The notes beneath the pieces are model-generated. The model saw only the letters and a program-made list of their open reading frames with translations. It was not told the DNA's origin and searched no databases. The translations under genes and the position numbers were made by a program. From positions 1-38,154 of the forward strand of contig JAAELT010000143.1 in NCBI GenBank assembly GCA_024226315.1: a stretch of DNA of 38,154 bases. Reading direction: 5' to 3'. Shown here piece after piece: positions 17,988 to 26,728 of the stretch. The stretch is from a bacterium. Its GTDB lineage: Bacteria > Acidobacteriota > Thermoanaerobaculia > Multivoradales > J023. Each line of letters opens with the position of its first letter. Positions within the stretch are counted from its first letter, which is position 1.

Positions 17988-18697
17988 GTGCCGCGGCGCC
18001 GCGCGACCAGGTCTCGGATCCAGAACGGCAGGTAGTAGAAGACGAACGACGCCAGTGTGAACCCAGCCGTTCCAGCGATGTACCAGGGCCAGGGACCGAA
18101 CAGATCGAGCACCGACTCGATGGCCGGCCTGCCGCGCAGGAACATGTAGTTGGTGTCGAGCAGCAGGTTGATCGGCGCGACGACGCAGAAGGCGTAGATC
18201 AACGTGATCGCGAACACCCGCGGGATCGACTTCCAGGTGGGCCGCATTCTGAACGCCAGCGTGGCGTAGAACACCCCGACCAGGATCAGGCCGTGGCTGA
18301 TGAAGAAGGTCAGGTAGATCGGGTGGGGAAAGTCCCGTGGCATCTCGGGCGTCAGGATCGCCTGCACGGCGCCGGCGAGGCCCCAGAAATAGAGCACCTC
18401 GTAGACGCGGTAGTTACGCCAGATCAACACCACGGCGGTGAGGAACACCGCCACGCCGCAGATCTCGAGCGGCAGGCTCGTGGCCAGGGGTTGGTCCCAG
18501 ATCACGACCCAGGCCCAGGTTTTGACCACCTCGTGGACGATCCCGATGCCGGCGAGCCCGACGGCGAAACGGCGCGTCAGGCGCTCCGAGCCCGACCGGC
18601 GGAGCCACAGCGGTAAGCCGACACTCGCCAGCAGGATCGCTGCGATGGTCAGCAGGTGGGTGGTGCCGAAGGGAGTGAAGGGCGCCGGTGCGTTCAT
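17888..18697 (-). CDS. YwaF-like (TIGR02206) integral membrane protein
   Basis: A 269-residue protein with about seven transmembrane helices. The family features are FGTTHLLTIAAILL near the start, PLEICGVAVFLTAVVLIW in the middle, and LLDTNYMFLRGRP with WPWYIAG towards the end. Function is unknown. The natural family end seems to be near FVFYYLPFWIRDLVARRRG; the following Thr/Ser/Arg-rich tail of about 25 residues overlaps the convergent transporter gene, so the ancestral stop may have been lost. It starts 15 bp after the recD stop on the same strand and is probably cotranscribed with recBD. No clear Shine-Dalgarno site. Confidence 0.87.
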   Translation of the reverse strand: MNAPAPFTPFGTTHLLTIAAILLASVGLPLWLRRSGSERLTRRFAVGLAGIGIVHEVVKTWAWVVIWDQPLATSLPLEICGVAVFLTAVVLIWRNYRVYEVLYFWGLAGAVQAILTPEMPRDFPHPIYLTFFISHGLILVGVFYATLAFRMRPTWKSIPRVFAITLIYAFCVVAPINLLLDTNYMFLRGRPAIESVLDLFGPWPWYIAGTAGFTLASFVFYYLPFWIRDLVARRRGTYRTTSQVPRNKITTPTTRDRSSSRTASTSRPK

Positions 18698-18712
18698 CGA
18701 TCGATGACTGGT

Positions 18713-20695
18713 TCAAAAGAGCGATAGCTGATCCGATTCGCCGTCGTCGCGGGCGGGCTCGTCCGACGGCTCGGTGGGGGGAGGCGGCTCCGGCGTCCGA
18801 TGCCTCGGCGCCGAACCGCCGGCGAGCGCGTCCACCAGACCCGACCGCCGCCGGCTGCCGCGCGCGATGGCGCCGCGGATGACCTCGGGTGTGCCGACCA
18901 CGGTCAGGCGCCGGCGGGCGCGGGTGACGCCGGTGTAGAGCAGCTCGCGGGTCATCACCGAGGAGTCGGAGTCGCCGAGCACCAGTGTTACATGATCGAA
19001 CTCCGAGCCCTGGCTCTTGTGCACGGTCATCGCCCAGGCGGTGTCGTGAGGCGGCAGCTTGGCCAGCGGCAGGCGGCGCGGCTCGGTGTCGCCGCCGGAC
19101 CTGCCGCCGCCGAACCAGGCCCAGAGCCGACCGGCCTCCGGCCAGCACACGCCCAGGTCGCCGTTGAACAGACGCACCTGGTAATCGTTGGCGGTGACCA
19201 GGATCGGGCGGCCGCGATACCAGCGCTCGGCCACCGGGTGCCCGCGATCCGCCAGATGACGTTCGACCACGGCGTTCATTCCCTCGACGCCCCAGGGACC
19301 GGTTCGGCGGGCACAGAGGAGCCGGAAAGCGGCGAGGGCCTCCAGGGCCGCCGCCGGCGAGGCAGCGGCCAGGTAGGCCTCGAGGGGCCGGCGCAGAGGC
19401 TCCAGGATCCGTTCGGCAGCCTCGGCGGGCGGCATGTGCTCGACGTCGTCGACCTGCCCCTCGCCGAGCACCGCGAGGGTCCGGTCGGCGTCGCGCGCCC
19501 TCACTGCCGTCGCCAGCTCGCCGATGCCGGGCTGGTCGCGGAAACGATAGCTGGTTCGCAGCTCGACGGCCGCGTTTGCCAGTAGCCCCCGGGGCGTCGC
19601 CGTCCGGCCCGTGTGCGGGGCTCGCAGCTCGCGGCCGCTCAGGCGCCGATAGAAGTCGGCGAAGCGGTCGGAATAGGCGTTGGCGGCCTCGGTGGCGCCG
19701 GAACCGCTGTCGCCGGACCTGGCGGCGGTGCACAGATCGCCGAACACGAAACCTGTCTCGACGCTGGCGAGCTGATCCTTGTCGCCCAGGAGCACCACCC
19801 GAGCGCGTGGGGGCAGGGCTTCGAGCGCCGCGTCCATCAGCAGCAGGTCCACCATCGACGCCTCGTCGACCACCAGCAGGTCGCAGGTCAGGGGCCGCCC
19901 GGCGTGGTAGCGGAACCGGTCGTGCCGCGGCAGGTACCCGAGCAGCCGGTGCAGGGTCGAGGCTTCACGGGGAACCGTGTCCCGCAGGCGTTGCTCGATC
20001 GGCAGCGTCTCTACCTGTTCACTGATCGCTTCACCGAGCCGGGCAGCCGCCTTGCCGGTGGGAGCCGCCAGGTCGATCCGCAGCTCGGGATCAGCGGCCA
20101 GGAGCAGCACCAGGATGCGGGCCACGGTGGTGGTCTTGCCGGTGCCCGGTCCGCCGGTGACCAGCGCTACCGGGCTGGCCAGCGCCGCTGCTGCCGCCAC
20201 CGCTTGCCAGTCGACTTGCCTGCTCTCCGCGGGGGGAAACAGCCGGCGGAAGAGGGGCGCCAGCCCCCCGGGGTCGGTGAGTTCGGCATTCGACGCTCTC
20301 GGGCGTGTCTCGAGCCGCTGCCGCAATGCCGCGGCGAGCCGCTGCTCGGCGCGCCAGTAGCGCCTCAGGTAGACGCGGCCGGCGGCGTCGCGCACCAGCG
20401 GCGTCGCCGCGCCGCCGCTGCCCACCAGTGGGCTCGACGACAGAGCATGCTCCCATTCCCGCAGCTCCGGCAGGCGGGGCAGGGGTGTGTCGCTGTCGGT
20501 GGGGAAGGGGTGGCCGGTCCAATCGCGGGGATCGATGCAGGAATGACCCCGGGCGCGCTCGCGCGACAGCAGCGCCGCGGTCAGCGCGATGACGCCGCCG
20601 CCGTCGCCAGGCTCGCGCCGCCACAACAGACGCGCCAGGTGCAGATCGAGTGGATCGAGCGCGCCGCTCGCGGCGACGACTTCGAAGGCGCTCAT
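18713..20695 (-). CDS. recD: Exodeoxyribonuclease V (RecBCD) subunit RecD
   Basis: A 660-residue SF1B 5'-3' helicase, the fast motor subunit of RecBCD. The N-terminal domain contacting RecB/RecC precedes Walker A GGPGTGKTTT (181-190). Walker B is VVDEASMVDL; a later helicase motif is TAWAMTVHKSQGSEFDHV, and GVTRARRRLTVVG is motif VI. The ATG overlaps the recB stop as ATGA. The last residues are ESDQLSLF; QLSLF matches the bacterial beta-clamp-binding consensus QL(S/D)LF, which suggests docking to the sliding clamp (inference). Confidence 0.96.
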   Translation of the reverse strand: MSAFEVVAASGALDPLDLHLARLLWRREPGDGGGVIALTAALLSRERARGHSCIDPRDWTGHPFPTDSDTPLPRLPELREWEHALSSSPLVGSGGAATPLVRDAAGRVYLRRYWRAEQRLAAALRQRLETRPRASNAELTDPGGLAPLFRRLFPPAESRQVDWQAVAAAAALASPVALVTGGPGTGKTTTVARILVLLLAADPELRIDLAAPTGKAAARLGEAISEQVETLPIEQRLRDTVPREASTLHRLLGYLPRHDRFRYHAGRPLTCDLLVVDEASMVDLLLMDAALEALPPRARVVLLGDKDQLASVETGFVFGDLCTAARSGDSGSGATEAANAYSDRFADFYRRLSGRELRAPHTGRTATPRGLLANAAVELRTSYRFRDQPGIGELATAVRARDADRTLAVLGEGQVDDVEHMPPAEAAERILEPLRRPLEAYLAAASPAAALEALAAFRLLCARRTGPWGVEGMNAVVERHLADRGHPVAERWYRGRPILVTANDYQVRLFNGDLGVCWPEAGRLWAWFGGGRSGGDTEPRRLPLAKLPPHDTAWAMTVHKSQGSEFDHVTLVLGDSDSSVMTRELLYTGVTRARRRLTVVGTPEVIRGAIARGSRRRSGLVDALAGGSAPRHRTPEPPPPTEPSDEPARDDGESDQLSLF

Positions 20696-23600
20696 GCCGC
20701 GCTCCGGCCCTCGATCAGAGCGTCGAGCGCCTCGATCAACGGGTAGGGCGGGCGATCGACGAACCAGCCGGCCGCTTCGTCCGCCGGATCCAGCCCGCGC
20801 AGGAAGAGATAGAACGCGCCGCCAATGTGCTTCTCGTAGCGATAGCCGGGCAGGCGCTGACGCAGGTAGCGGTGCAGGGCGAAGACGTAGAGATGGTACT
20901 GCAGCACATAGTGGTGGTCGCGCATGGCCCGCCACAGGGCGCCGGGGCCGTAGTCCGTGACGCCGGGCCCGAGGTGGTTCGACTTCCAGTCGATCAAGTA
21001 CCAGCGCTCGCCGTGGGTGAGGATCAGGTCGACAAAACCGGTGAGGTAGCCGCGTACCCGGGAGGCGTTCAGGGTCTCGAGCCGTGCCGGGTACTCGTCG
21101 CGTGCGCTGCCCCGCCCATGGGTCGAGAAGACGCCCGCCAGTCGGCGCGGAGCGATGCTCGCGAGCGGCGTGGTGAATTTCCACTCCACCAGGGTGTGCC
21201 TGAGAGGGACCTCGGCGAGAGCGAACCCGGTGCCGGGAAGGGGCGCGCTGGCCAGCCGGCCAAGCAGCTCGAGCACCGCCTCCGCAGGGTCGTACCGATC
21301 GCTCGCGGCGTGGGCGACGGGATCGTCGAGACCGTGGCGGCGCAGTGCCTCGACGACCCGGCTCTCCGCGTCGTCGCCGAGCGGATCCTGGAAATCACAG
21401 CTTTCGAGCACCTGGTGCAGGCAGACACCGGCGCGCCGGCCCTTGGCGAAGGCGAGTATCCCCACGTCCGGCGCGTCCGCCGCCGCATCGGCAACCGTCG
21501 GCGCCTGTGGCACCGGGGGCGTCGCCGGGTCCCGATGGTCGGGCAGCTCACTGTCGGCGCCGCGGCTCAGGCTGCTGAAGCTCTCGAAGCTCCAGGCTCT
21601 GGGCAGCGGACGGTCGAGGACGCGGGGTCGCAGGTCCGGTCCCCCGGCCTCCTCCGCCGGCCGGATGCTCGCTGCCGCCACCGTCTCGGTCGCGCGCAGC
21701 TCCATCACCCGCCGGTGACCCGCCACGAGCTCCTCCACGTTTCGGTACCAACCCTGGCGGCTGCCGCGGACCTGTGCCAGGGCGCGATCCACCCACTCGC
21801 CGGCGGACTCGGCGTCGAACACGCGTTCGGCCGGATCGCTGACTGCACTGTCGGCCGTCGTCGCCTGGTGCAGCAGATAGCCGAGGGCCGAGGACGCCGA
21901 GCCGTCCTTGCCCTGGAGGTCGGCCCACACCACGTAGCAGCGCCGGCGCGCTCGGGTGAGGGCGACGTAGGTCAGCCGGAGATCCTCGGCCAGGCGCTCG
22001 GCCTCGGCCCGGGAGAGATGTTCGGCGAGCCGCTTTGAGCCGCAATCGAAGACCAGACGCTCCGGCCCGACGTGGGCCTGGACCGGCGGTTGGTCGACTG
22101 GTCGCGCCTCCCACAAGAACGGGCAGAAGACGATCTCGTATTCGAGCCCCTTGCTGCGATGCACAGTCGACACCTGCACCGCCGGGGCGTCACTCTCGAG
22201 GCGCAGCTCGGTCTCCTCCGAGTCGGGTCGCTCGCGATCGATCTCGGCGGCCAGCCAGGTGAGCAGCGCCGCCGGCGACAGCTGCCGCTCCCGCTCGGCT
22301 CGGTGCAGCAGCTCCACGGATTGGATCAGGTTGGTCAGCCGGCGCTCGCCGGCGTCCAAGGCCAGCAGGCGCTGGCGCATCCCGCGGTCGGCGATCAGGC
22401 GTTGGATCATGGGCATGAAACCGCGCCGGCGCCAGTCGTCGCGGTAGGCGTCGAAACGCTCCAGGCGGCGCTCCCAGGCCTCGTCGTCGCGGTCGAGCCG
22501 GCGTAGGGCGCGGGCGTCGTCGCCCCACAGGCGGGTGGCCCAGGCGCCGCGCAGGCGCATGCGGTGGCCGGGATCGGCGACGGCGTGCAGCATGAGGGCG
22601 AGCTCCGACATCTCTTGCGTTCGAAAGATGTCGCCGGCGCGCCCGATCACCGATGGCACACCGGCAGCGCGCAGCACGTTTTGGATCGCCTGTGCCTGTT
22701 CGTTGGTGCGTACCAGCACCGCGATGTCGCCGGGCTCGAGCGGCCGGCCATCGAGGCACGCGCTGCCGCCGAGCAGGCGCGCGATCTCGGCCGCCACCGC
22801 GCCCTCGATGGCTGCCCGCGCGGCGTCGCGGTTCTTCTGGCGAGGCAGCCAGATCCACTGCAGCGGCGGCCGGTCGTCGCCGGCCAGAGCGCCGCCGCCG
22901 TCGTCCGCGGGCGCGGCCTCGGCGGGCGTGAAGGCGATGCGCTCGAAGACGAACGGCCGGCGGGGACGGGTGAAGACCGCGTTGACCGCCTTGACGAGGG
23001 GTTCCTCGGTGCGCCAGTTACGCTCCAGGGTGTAGGCACGGTCGGCGTTGCCGCGCGCGGCGAGGTAGGCGAAGACGTCGGCGCCCCGGAAGCGGTAGAT
23101 GGCCTGCTTCGGGTCGCCGATCAGGAAGAGGGGGCCGCGCCGGAACAGGCGGCGGAAGATGTCGTACTGGATCAAGTCGGTGTCCTGGAACTCGTCGATC
23201 AGTGCGGCGCGGAAGCGCTGGCGCACGGCGCGGGCCAGCGACGGCCCGCGCATCGGATCGGCGAGGGCGTCACGCAGGCGCCGTAACAGATCGTCGTAGG
23301 ACAGCGCGCGCCGGTCGCGCTTCTCCAGGTCGAACAGCACGTCGACGTCCTTGATGAACCGGCACCGCAGGGCGTGGCGTAGCGTGTCCGCGGCCGCCGC
23401 GAACGCCGTGCACTCGGCCAGGATCGGCTGGGTGAGCACGCCGACCTGATCGCGCTTGAACAGCGACTTGCCGAGTCGCGACGCCGAAAGCTCCAGGACG
23501 GTGCGCAGCCCGGCGGCCGGGCTGTCGTGGCAGAAGGCCTCGCCGTCGCGCAGGCGCTCCTCGAGCGCCACGCCCGCGAAGTAGCTGCCGGCGCGGAAAC

Positions 23601-24312
23601 GTCGCCGATCGAGCAGCTTCACGAGCGCGGCCGTGTCCCAGACCTCGCAGACTTGATCGCGAGCCCGATCGAGCTCGGCGGTGGCGGCTTCGAGGCTCGA
23701 CGGCTCGGGCAGGATCTCGGTATGCGGGTGCCGGCGCCAGGTCCGGTAGTCGGCGAGGAAGGTCTCCGGCGTCCAGCCCTGCTCGACGGCGAGCGCCGAC
23801 ACCAGGGCCGAAGCGCCGTAGAGGCGGCGGCGCCATACGTCCCGCGCCGCGTCGAGCAGAAGGGGCGCGTCGTTCTCCAGCAGCTCGGTCTCGAACGGCA
23901 CGCCGGTCTCGAAGGCGTTCTCCTCCAGCACCTGCCTGCAGAAGCCGTGAATGGTCGACACCGTGAGATCGTCGAAAGCGACCAGGGCCTCGCGCAACAC
24001 CCGCGCGCTCTCATTGTCCCCGCGGTGGGTCTCGGCGAGGTGGAGCAGGAACGGATCGTCGGTCGAGCCCTCGCCGGCCAGCAGCTCGCTGGCCTCGCGC
24101 AGGGCGCCGCGCACGCGCTCCACCAGCTCCTGGGTGGCGGCGTTGGTGAAGGTCACCACCAGCAGCTCGGAGACGTCGCGCACCCGGCGCTCGAGCAGCA
24201 GTCTCAGCACCAGCCCGGTCAGGCAATACGTCTTGCCGGTGCCGGCGCTCGCCTCGACCACCGTGACGCCGTCCTCGATCGGGGTGGCCTGAAGGTCGAA
24301 GACTTGGCTCAC
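20692..24312 (-). CDS. recB: Exodeoxyribonuclease V (RecBCD) subunit RecB
   Basis: A 1206-residue helicase-nuclease. Walker A ASAGTGKT (21-28) lies in VVEASAGTGKTYCLTGL; Walker B is LIDEFQDTDLIQYDIF; other UvrD motifs include LIGDPKQAIYRFRGAD and VSTVHRSKGLEYEIVF. The C-terminal RecB nuclease domain has GFVDLIL (D1095) and LIDWKSN (D1108, K1110). GTG at 24312 is the first start consistent with homology (VSQVFDLQATPIEDG); the in-frame extension upstream is unlike any RecB. There is no strong Shine-Dalgarno. Usually recC directly precedes recB; here about 3.4 kb of foreign sequence separates them, so recB needs its own promoter or a long read-through transcript. Confidence 0.95.
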   Translation of the reverse strand: MSQVFDLQATPIEDGVTVVEASAGTGKTYCLTGLVLRLLLERRVRDVSELLVVTFTNAATQELVERVRGALREASELLAGEGSTDDPFLLHLAETHRGDNESARVLREALVAFDDLTVSTIHGFCRQVLEENAFETGVPFETELLENDAPLLLDAARDVWRRRLYGASALVSALAVEQGWTPETFLADYRTWRRHPHTEILPEPSSLEAATAELDRARDQVCEVWDTAALVKLLDRRRFRAGSYFAGVALEERLRDGEAFCHDSPAAGLRTVLELSASRLGKSLFKRDQVGVLTQPILAECTAFAAAADTLRHALRCRFIKDVDVLFDLEKRDRRALSYDDLLRRLRDALADPMRGPSLARAVRQRFRAALIDEFQDTDLIQYDIFRRLFRRGPLFLIGDPKQAIYRFRGADVFAYLAARGNADRAYTLERNWRTEEPLVKAVNAVFTRPRRPFVFERIAFTPAEAAPADDGGGALAGDDRPPLQWIWLPRQKNRDAARAAIEGAVAAEIARLLGGSACLDGRPLEPGDIAVLVRTNEQAQAIQNVLRAAGVPSVIGRAGDIFRTQEMSELALMLHAVADPGHRMRLRGAWATRLWGDDARALRRLDRDDEAWERRLERFDAYRDDWRRRGFMPMIQRLIADRGMRQRLLALDAGERRLTNLIQSVELLHRAERERQLSPAALLTWLAAEIDRERPDSEETELRLESDAPAVQVSTVHRSKGLEYEIVFCPFLWEARPVDQPPVQAHVGPERLVFDCGSKRLAEHLSRAEAERLAEDLRLTYVALTRARRRCYVVWADLQGKDGSASSALGYLLHQATTADSAVSDPAERVFDAESAGEWVDRALAQVRGSRQGWYRNVEELVAGHRRVMELRATETVAAASIRPAEEAGGPDLRPRVLDRPLPRAWSFESFSSLSRGADSELPDHRDPATPPVPQAPTVADAAADAPDVGILAFAKGRRAGVCLHQVLESCDFQDPLGDDAESRVVEALRRHGLDDPVAHAASDRYDPAEAVLELLGRLASAPLPGTGFALAEVPLRHTLVEWKFTTPLASIAPRRLAGVFSTHGRGSARDEYPARLETLNASRVRGYLTGFVDLILTHGERWYLIDWKSNHLGPGVTDYGPGALWRAMRDHHYVLQYHLYVFALHRYLRQRLPGYRYEKHIGGAFYLFLRGLDPADEAAGWFVDRPPYPLIEALDALIEGRSAA

Positions 24313-24448
24313 GTGGTTCTCGCGGGCGGTGACTGATCCGGGCTGCGGGCGATCTCGGTCGTCGGTCGAAGAATAGCAGCAGACCCGGGGCGGCCGGTGC
24401 CGCGCGGCGCCTGCGGGACGGCCGCGAGACCGCCATGACTCCCGAGCA

Positions 24449-24535
24449 ACCGCTACGAAGCGGTGCCGGCACTGTGGAGAGTCCCGAACATCGACCGCGG
24501 TGCGGTCGTGTGATCGCGCAGGGTGCTTCGCACCC
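24449..24535. repeat. Short hairpins at the left of the island
   Basis: ACCGCT-ACGA-AGCGGT (24449-24464) and GGGTGC-TTC-GCACCC (24521-24535) are perfect 6-bp stems. Together with the tandem units downstream they make 24440-24760 an unusually palindrome-rich stretch without a convincing gene. Confidence 0.6.
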
Positions 24536-24586
24536 GCCGCGCAGAGCTCGTGTCGCCGCGGAGAGCGCCGCGCGGCGGCTGGCACC

Positions 24587-24757
24587 CTGCGCGCGCGGTC
24601 GCGCGACTCCTCCACGGCGGGTGTTCCAGGGTCTGCGCGACTGCGCGACGCTTCTGCAGCGGGTGTGGAGCAGTTTGCGCGTTCGCGCAACGCCTCTGCG
24701 GCGGTCGCGGAGCAGTTGCGCGTTCGCGCAACGTCTCCGCAGCGGCCTGGCAGGCAA
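24587..24757. repeat. About four tandem ~42-bp units, each with an internal hairpin
   Basis: Units start near 24587, 24632, 24674 and 24716. The two best begin with TTGCGCG-TT-CGCGCAA, a perfect 7-bp stem with a 2-base loop, followed by CTCTGCGGCGG-like and GAGCAG-like segments. The first two units keep the same layout with diverged hairpin arms (GCGCGCGGTCGCGCG; TGCGCGACTGCGCG). The unit resembles a REP-type palindromic element in array form. It sits about 130 bp before the Rpn-family gene. Confidence 0.75.
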
Positions 24758-24884
24758 TTTGCTCATGCGCTGGCGAGCGAATTTCGATCTCTCCACAGCT
24801 CCGCAAGATCGCAGGCACTCTTTACGTCTCTTGTTGGGTGAGGCGTCGCTGTTCTGGCGGCGGCCCAACCAATGGAGGACGTAC

Positions 24885-25826
24885 ATGCCCAGGAAACAGA
24901 CCCCTCACGACGGCAGCTACCGTCGCCTCTTCTCTCACGCTCGGATGGTCCGGGATCTGATCGAACGCTACGTGGCGCCGCCGTGGGTGGACCGCCTCGA
25001 CTTCTCGACGCTGGAGATGGTGCCCGCACACTACGTCAGCGAAGAGCTGGAGCAGCGCGAGAGCGACGTCGTCTGGCGGTTGCGCTACAGGCCGGGCGGC
25101 GAGTGGTTCTATGTCTACATCCTGATCGAGTTCCAGTCCGAGGTCTTCCGCTTCATGGCGATCCGGGTACTGACCTACGTCCTGCTGCTCTACGAAGACC
25201 TGATCCGGAAGAAGAGAGTGGCCAAATCGAGAAAACTTCCCCCTGTCGTGCCGATCGTGCTCTATAATGGAGAACGTCCGTGGACGGCACCGCTCCAGGT
25301 AGCGGAGCTGATCGAGTCGATGCCGGGACACGGGCGGCACCTGCCGCGCTTCGAGGTCCTGGTGATCGACGAAGGTCACCTGCCGCGGGAGCGGCTGGAG
25401 CCGCTCGACAACCCGGTAGCCGGGGTGTTCCAGCTGGAGCAGTCGCGGGGCGTGGAGGAGATCCGGCGGATCATCGATTCGCTGCTCGAGATCCTCGGCG
25501 ACGCGGAGCTCAAGGAGCTGCGGCGGGACATGGCGACCTGGTTGCGGCGGGCGGTACTGCCGGCCCGGCTGCCGGGAGTCGAGATCCCAGAGCTTCAGGA
25601 CCTTCAGGAGGCGAAGACCATGTTGGCGGAACGAGCGGCGAGATGGCCGCAGGAGTGGATGGCGGATGGATATCGGAAAGGTCTGACTGATCTGGTCGAA
25701 GAGAAATTCGGCGCGGTGGAGCCTCGATATCGGCAGTTGATCGCCGAGGCGCCGCAGACTCAACTCCAGGGATGGCTAAAGAAAGTCCTTACTGCCATCA
25801 GCCTCGACGAGATCTTCCGAGCCTGA
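24885..25826 (+). CDS. Rpn-family PD-(D/E)XK nuclease / putative transposase
   Basis: A 313-residue protein of the recombination-promoting nuclease (Rpn/YhgA-like, PDDEXK_2) group. It opens MPRKQTPHDGSYRRLFSHAR; the DxxYKxLFS-like start is typical of the family. The nuclease core is visible as SDVVWRLRY (D61) and YVYILIEFQSE (E82, Q84), followed by the conserved RVLTYVLLLYEDLI and VVPIVLYNGERPW. The C-terminal helices (AERAARWPQEWMADGYRKGL) match the family tail. The Shine-Dalgarno GGAGG is 6 bases upstream. Known Rpn proteins promote RecA-independent DNA transfer and some act in phage defence. Its place inside the recCBD locus is notable. Confidence 0.92.
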   Translation: MPRKQTPHDGSYRRLFSHARMVRDLIERYVAPPWVDRLDFSTLEMVPAHYVSEELEQRESDVVWRLRYRPGGEWFYVYILIEFQSEVFRFMAIRVLTYVLLLYEDLIRKKRVAKSRKLPPVVPIVLYNGERPWTAPLQVAELIESMPGHGRHLPRFEVLVIDEGHLPRERLEPLDNPVAGVFQLEQSRGVEEIRRIIDSLLEILGDAELKELRRDMATWLRRAVLPARLPGVEIPELQDLQEAKTMLAERAARWPQEWMADGYRKGLTDLVEEKFGAVEPRYRQLIAEAPQTQLQGWLKKVLTAISLDEIFRA

Positions 25827-25893
25827 GGTCCAGATCAGGCGCGGGAAGACCGCTGCTCGAAGTCGTCGTCGACTTCAAGCTGGAACGGCGCGA

Positions 25894-26085
25894 TTATCTG
25901 CCGCCCTGGAACTCATTCGCGGTCGCCAGGACTTCGAAGTGCTCCACGTTCTCGGGTGGATCGATCAGGAAGTCGAAGTCACGGTCGTAGTACTTCGCTT
26001 TGTCCACGGGCTCGCCGGCAAACGCTCGGATCGCATCCCAGGATTCCCAGAACGTCAGCATCGAGATCTCGTAGGTTTCGCCGAG
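25894..26085 (-). pseudogene. C-terminal fragment of an antibiotic-biosynthesis-monooxygenase-like protein
   Basis: About 63 codons ending in TAA encode a tail typical of ABM-domain proteins: SMLTFWESWDAIRAFAGEP, KAKYYDRDFDFL, then VEHFEVLATAN. The N-terminal half is absent. Homology stops at about 26085, only a few bases from where an nSTAND fragment begins on the opposite strand. The reading frame runs on upstream as antisense of that fragment and is meaningless there. Confidence 0.7.
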
Positions 26086-26091
26086 ATCCCT

Positions 26092-26728
26092 GGCAAGACC
26101 TCGGTGCTGCGGGCCGGGGTGGTCAACGAGCTGCACCACCGGGTGACCTTGGCGCGCGACCGCGGCGAGGCCGCCGATCTGGCGGTGGTCTACTTCAACC
26201 AGTGGCAGGGGGACGCCCTGTCCGCGCTGGCGCGGGCGTTGCGCGAGGAGCTGCGCGCGGTCGGGGCTTCCGGCGCCGCCGATGAGACCGGCCGCGCGGA
26301 GAGCCTCGAGACACTGCTCGAAGGCGCGGAGCGAAGCTTCGACGGCGATCTGCTGATCCTGTTCGACCAGTTCGAGGAGTTCTTCCTCTACCAGCACGAC
26401 TGGGGACCCGGCTCCTTCGCCGGCCAATTCGCCGACGTGGTCAACCGCGGCAACCGGCCGGTGAGCTTCCTGGTCGCCTTGCGCGACGACTCGCTGTCCA
26501 AGCTCGACCGCTTCAAGCCGCTCATCCCTGGTCTCTTCGACAACTACCTGCGCCTCGGCCATCTGCGCCGCGAGGAGGCCGAGGAGGCGATCCGCAAGCC
26601 GGTGGCCCGCTACAACCGCCTGCCGCCGGAGGCCCGGCAGGTCGCCGGCGAGGTGAGCATCGAGGACGAGCTGGTCGAAGCGGTGATGGACCAGGTGCGG
26701 GCGGGACGGGTGCTGCTCGGCGCCATGG
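26092..26728 (+). pseudogene. nSTAND NTPase fragment, cut inside Walker A
   Basis: The frame resembling an nSTAND P-loop ATPase begins abruptly at GKTSVLRAGVVNEL (26092), which is the second half of a Walker A motif; the preceding Gly-rich half and the N-terminal domain are missing. It continues through VVYFNQWQGD, the Walker B LLILFDQFEEFFLY, and DSLSKLDRFKPLIPGL to VMDQVRAGRVLLG. It then loses homology and stops at 26796 in an unrelated frame. Without the phosphate-binding loop it should be inactive. The family normally couples ATP-driven oligomerisation to an effector. Confidence 0.8.

Noticed and set aside
24500..24860. Continuous open frame through the hairpin repeats leading into the Rpn gene
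   Set aside because: The Arg/Ala/Ser-rich translation is a by-product of the 42-bp repeats; the Rpn family start and a GGAGG site are at 24885.
25939..26091. N-terminal extension of the nSTAND fragment
   Set aside because: These codons are antisense to the monooxygenase-like tail; nSTAND similarity begins only at GKT (26092).
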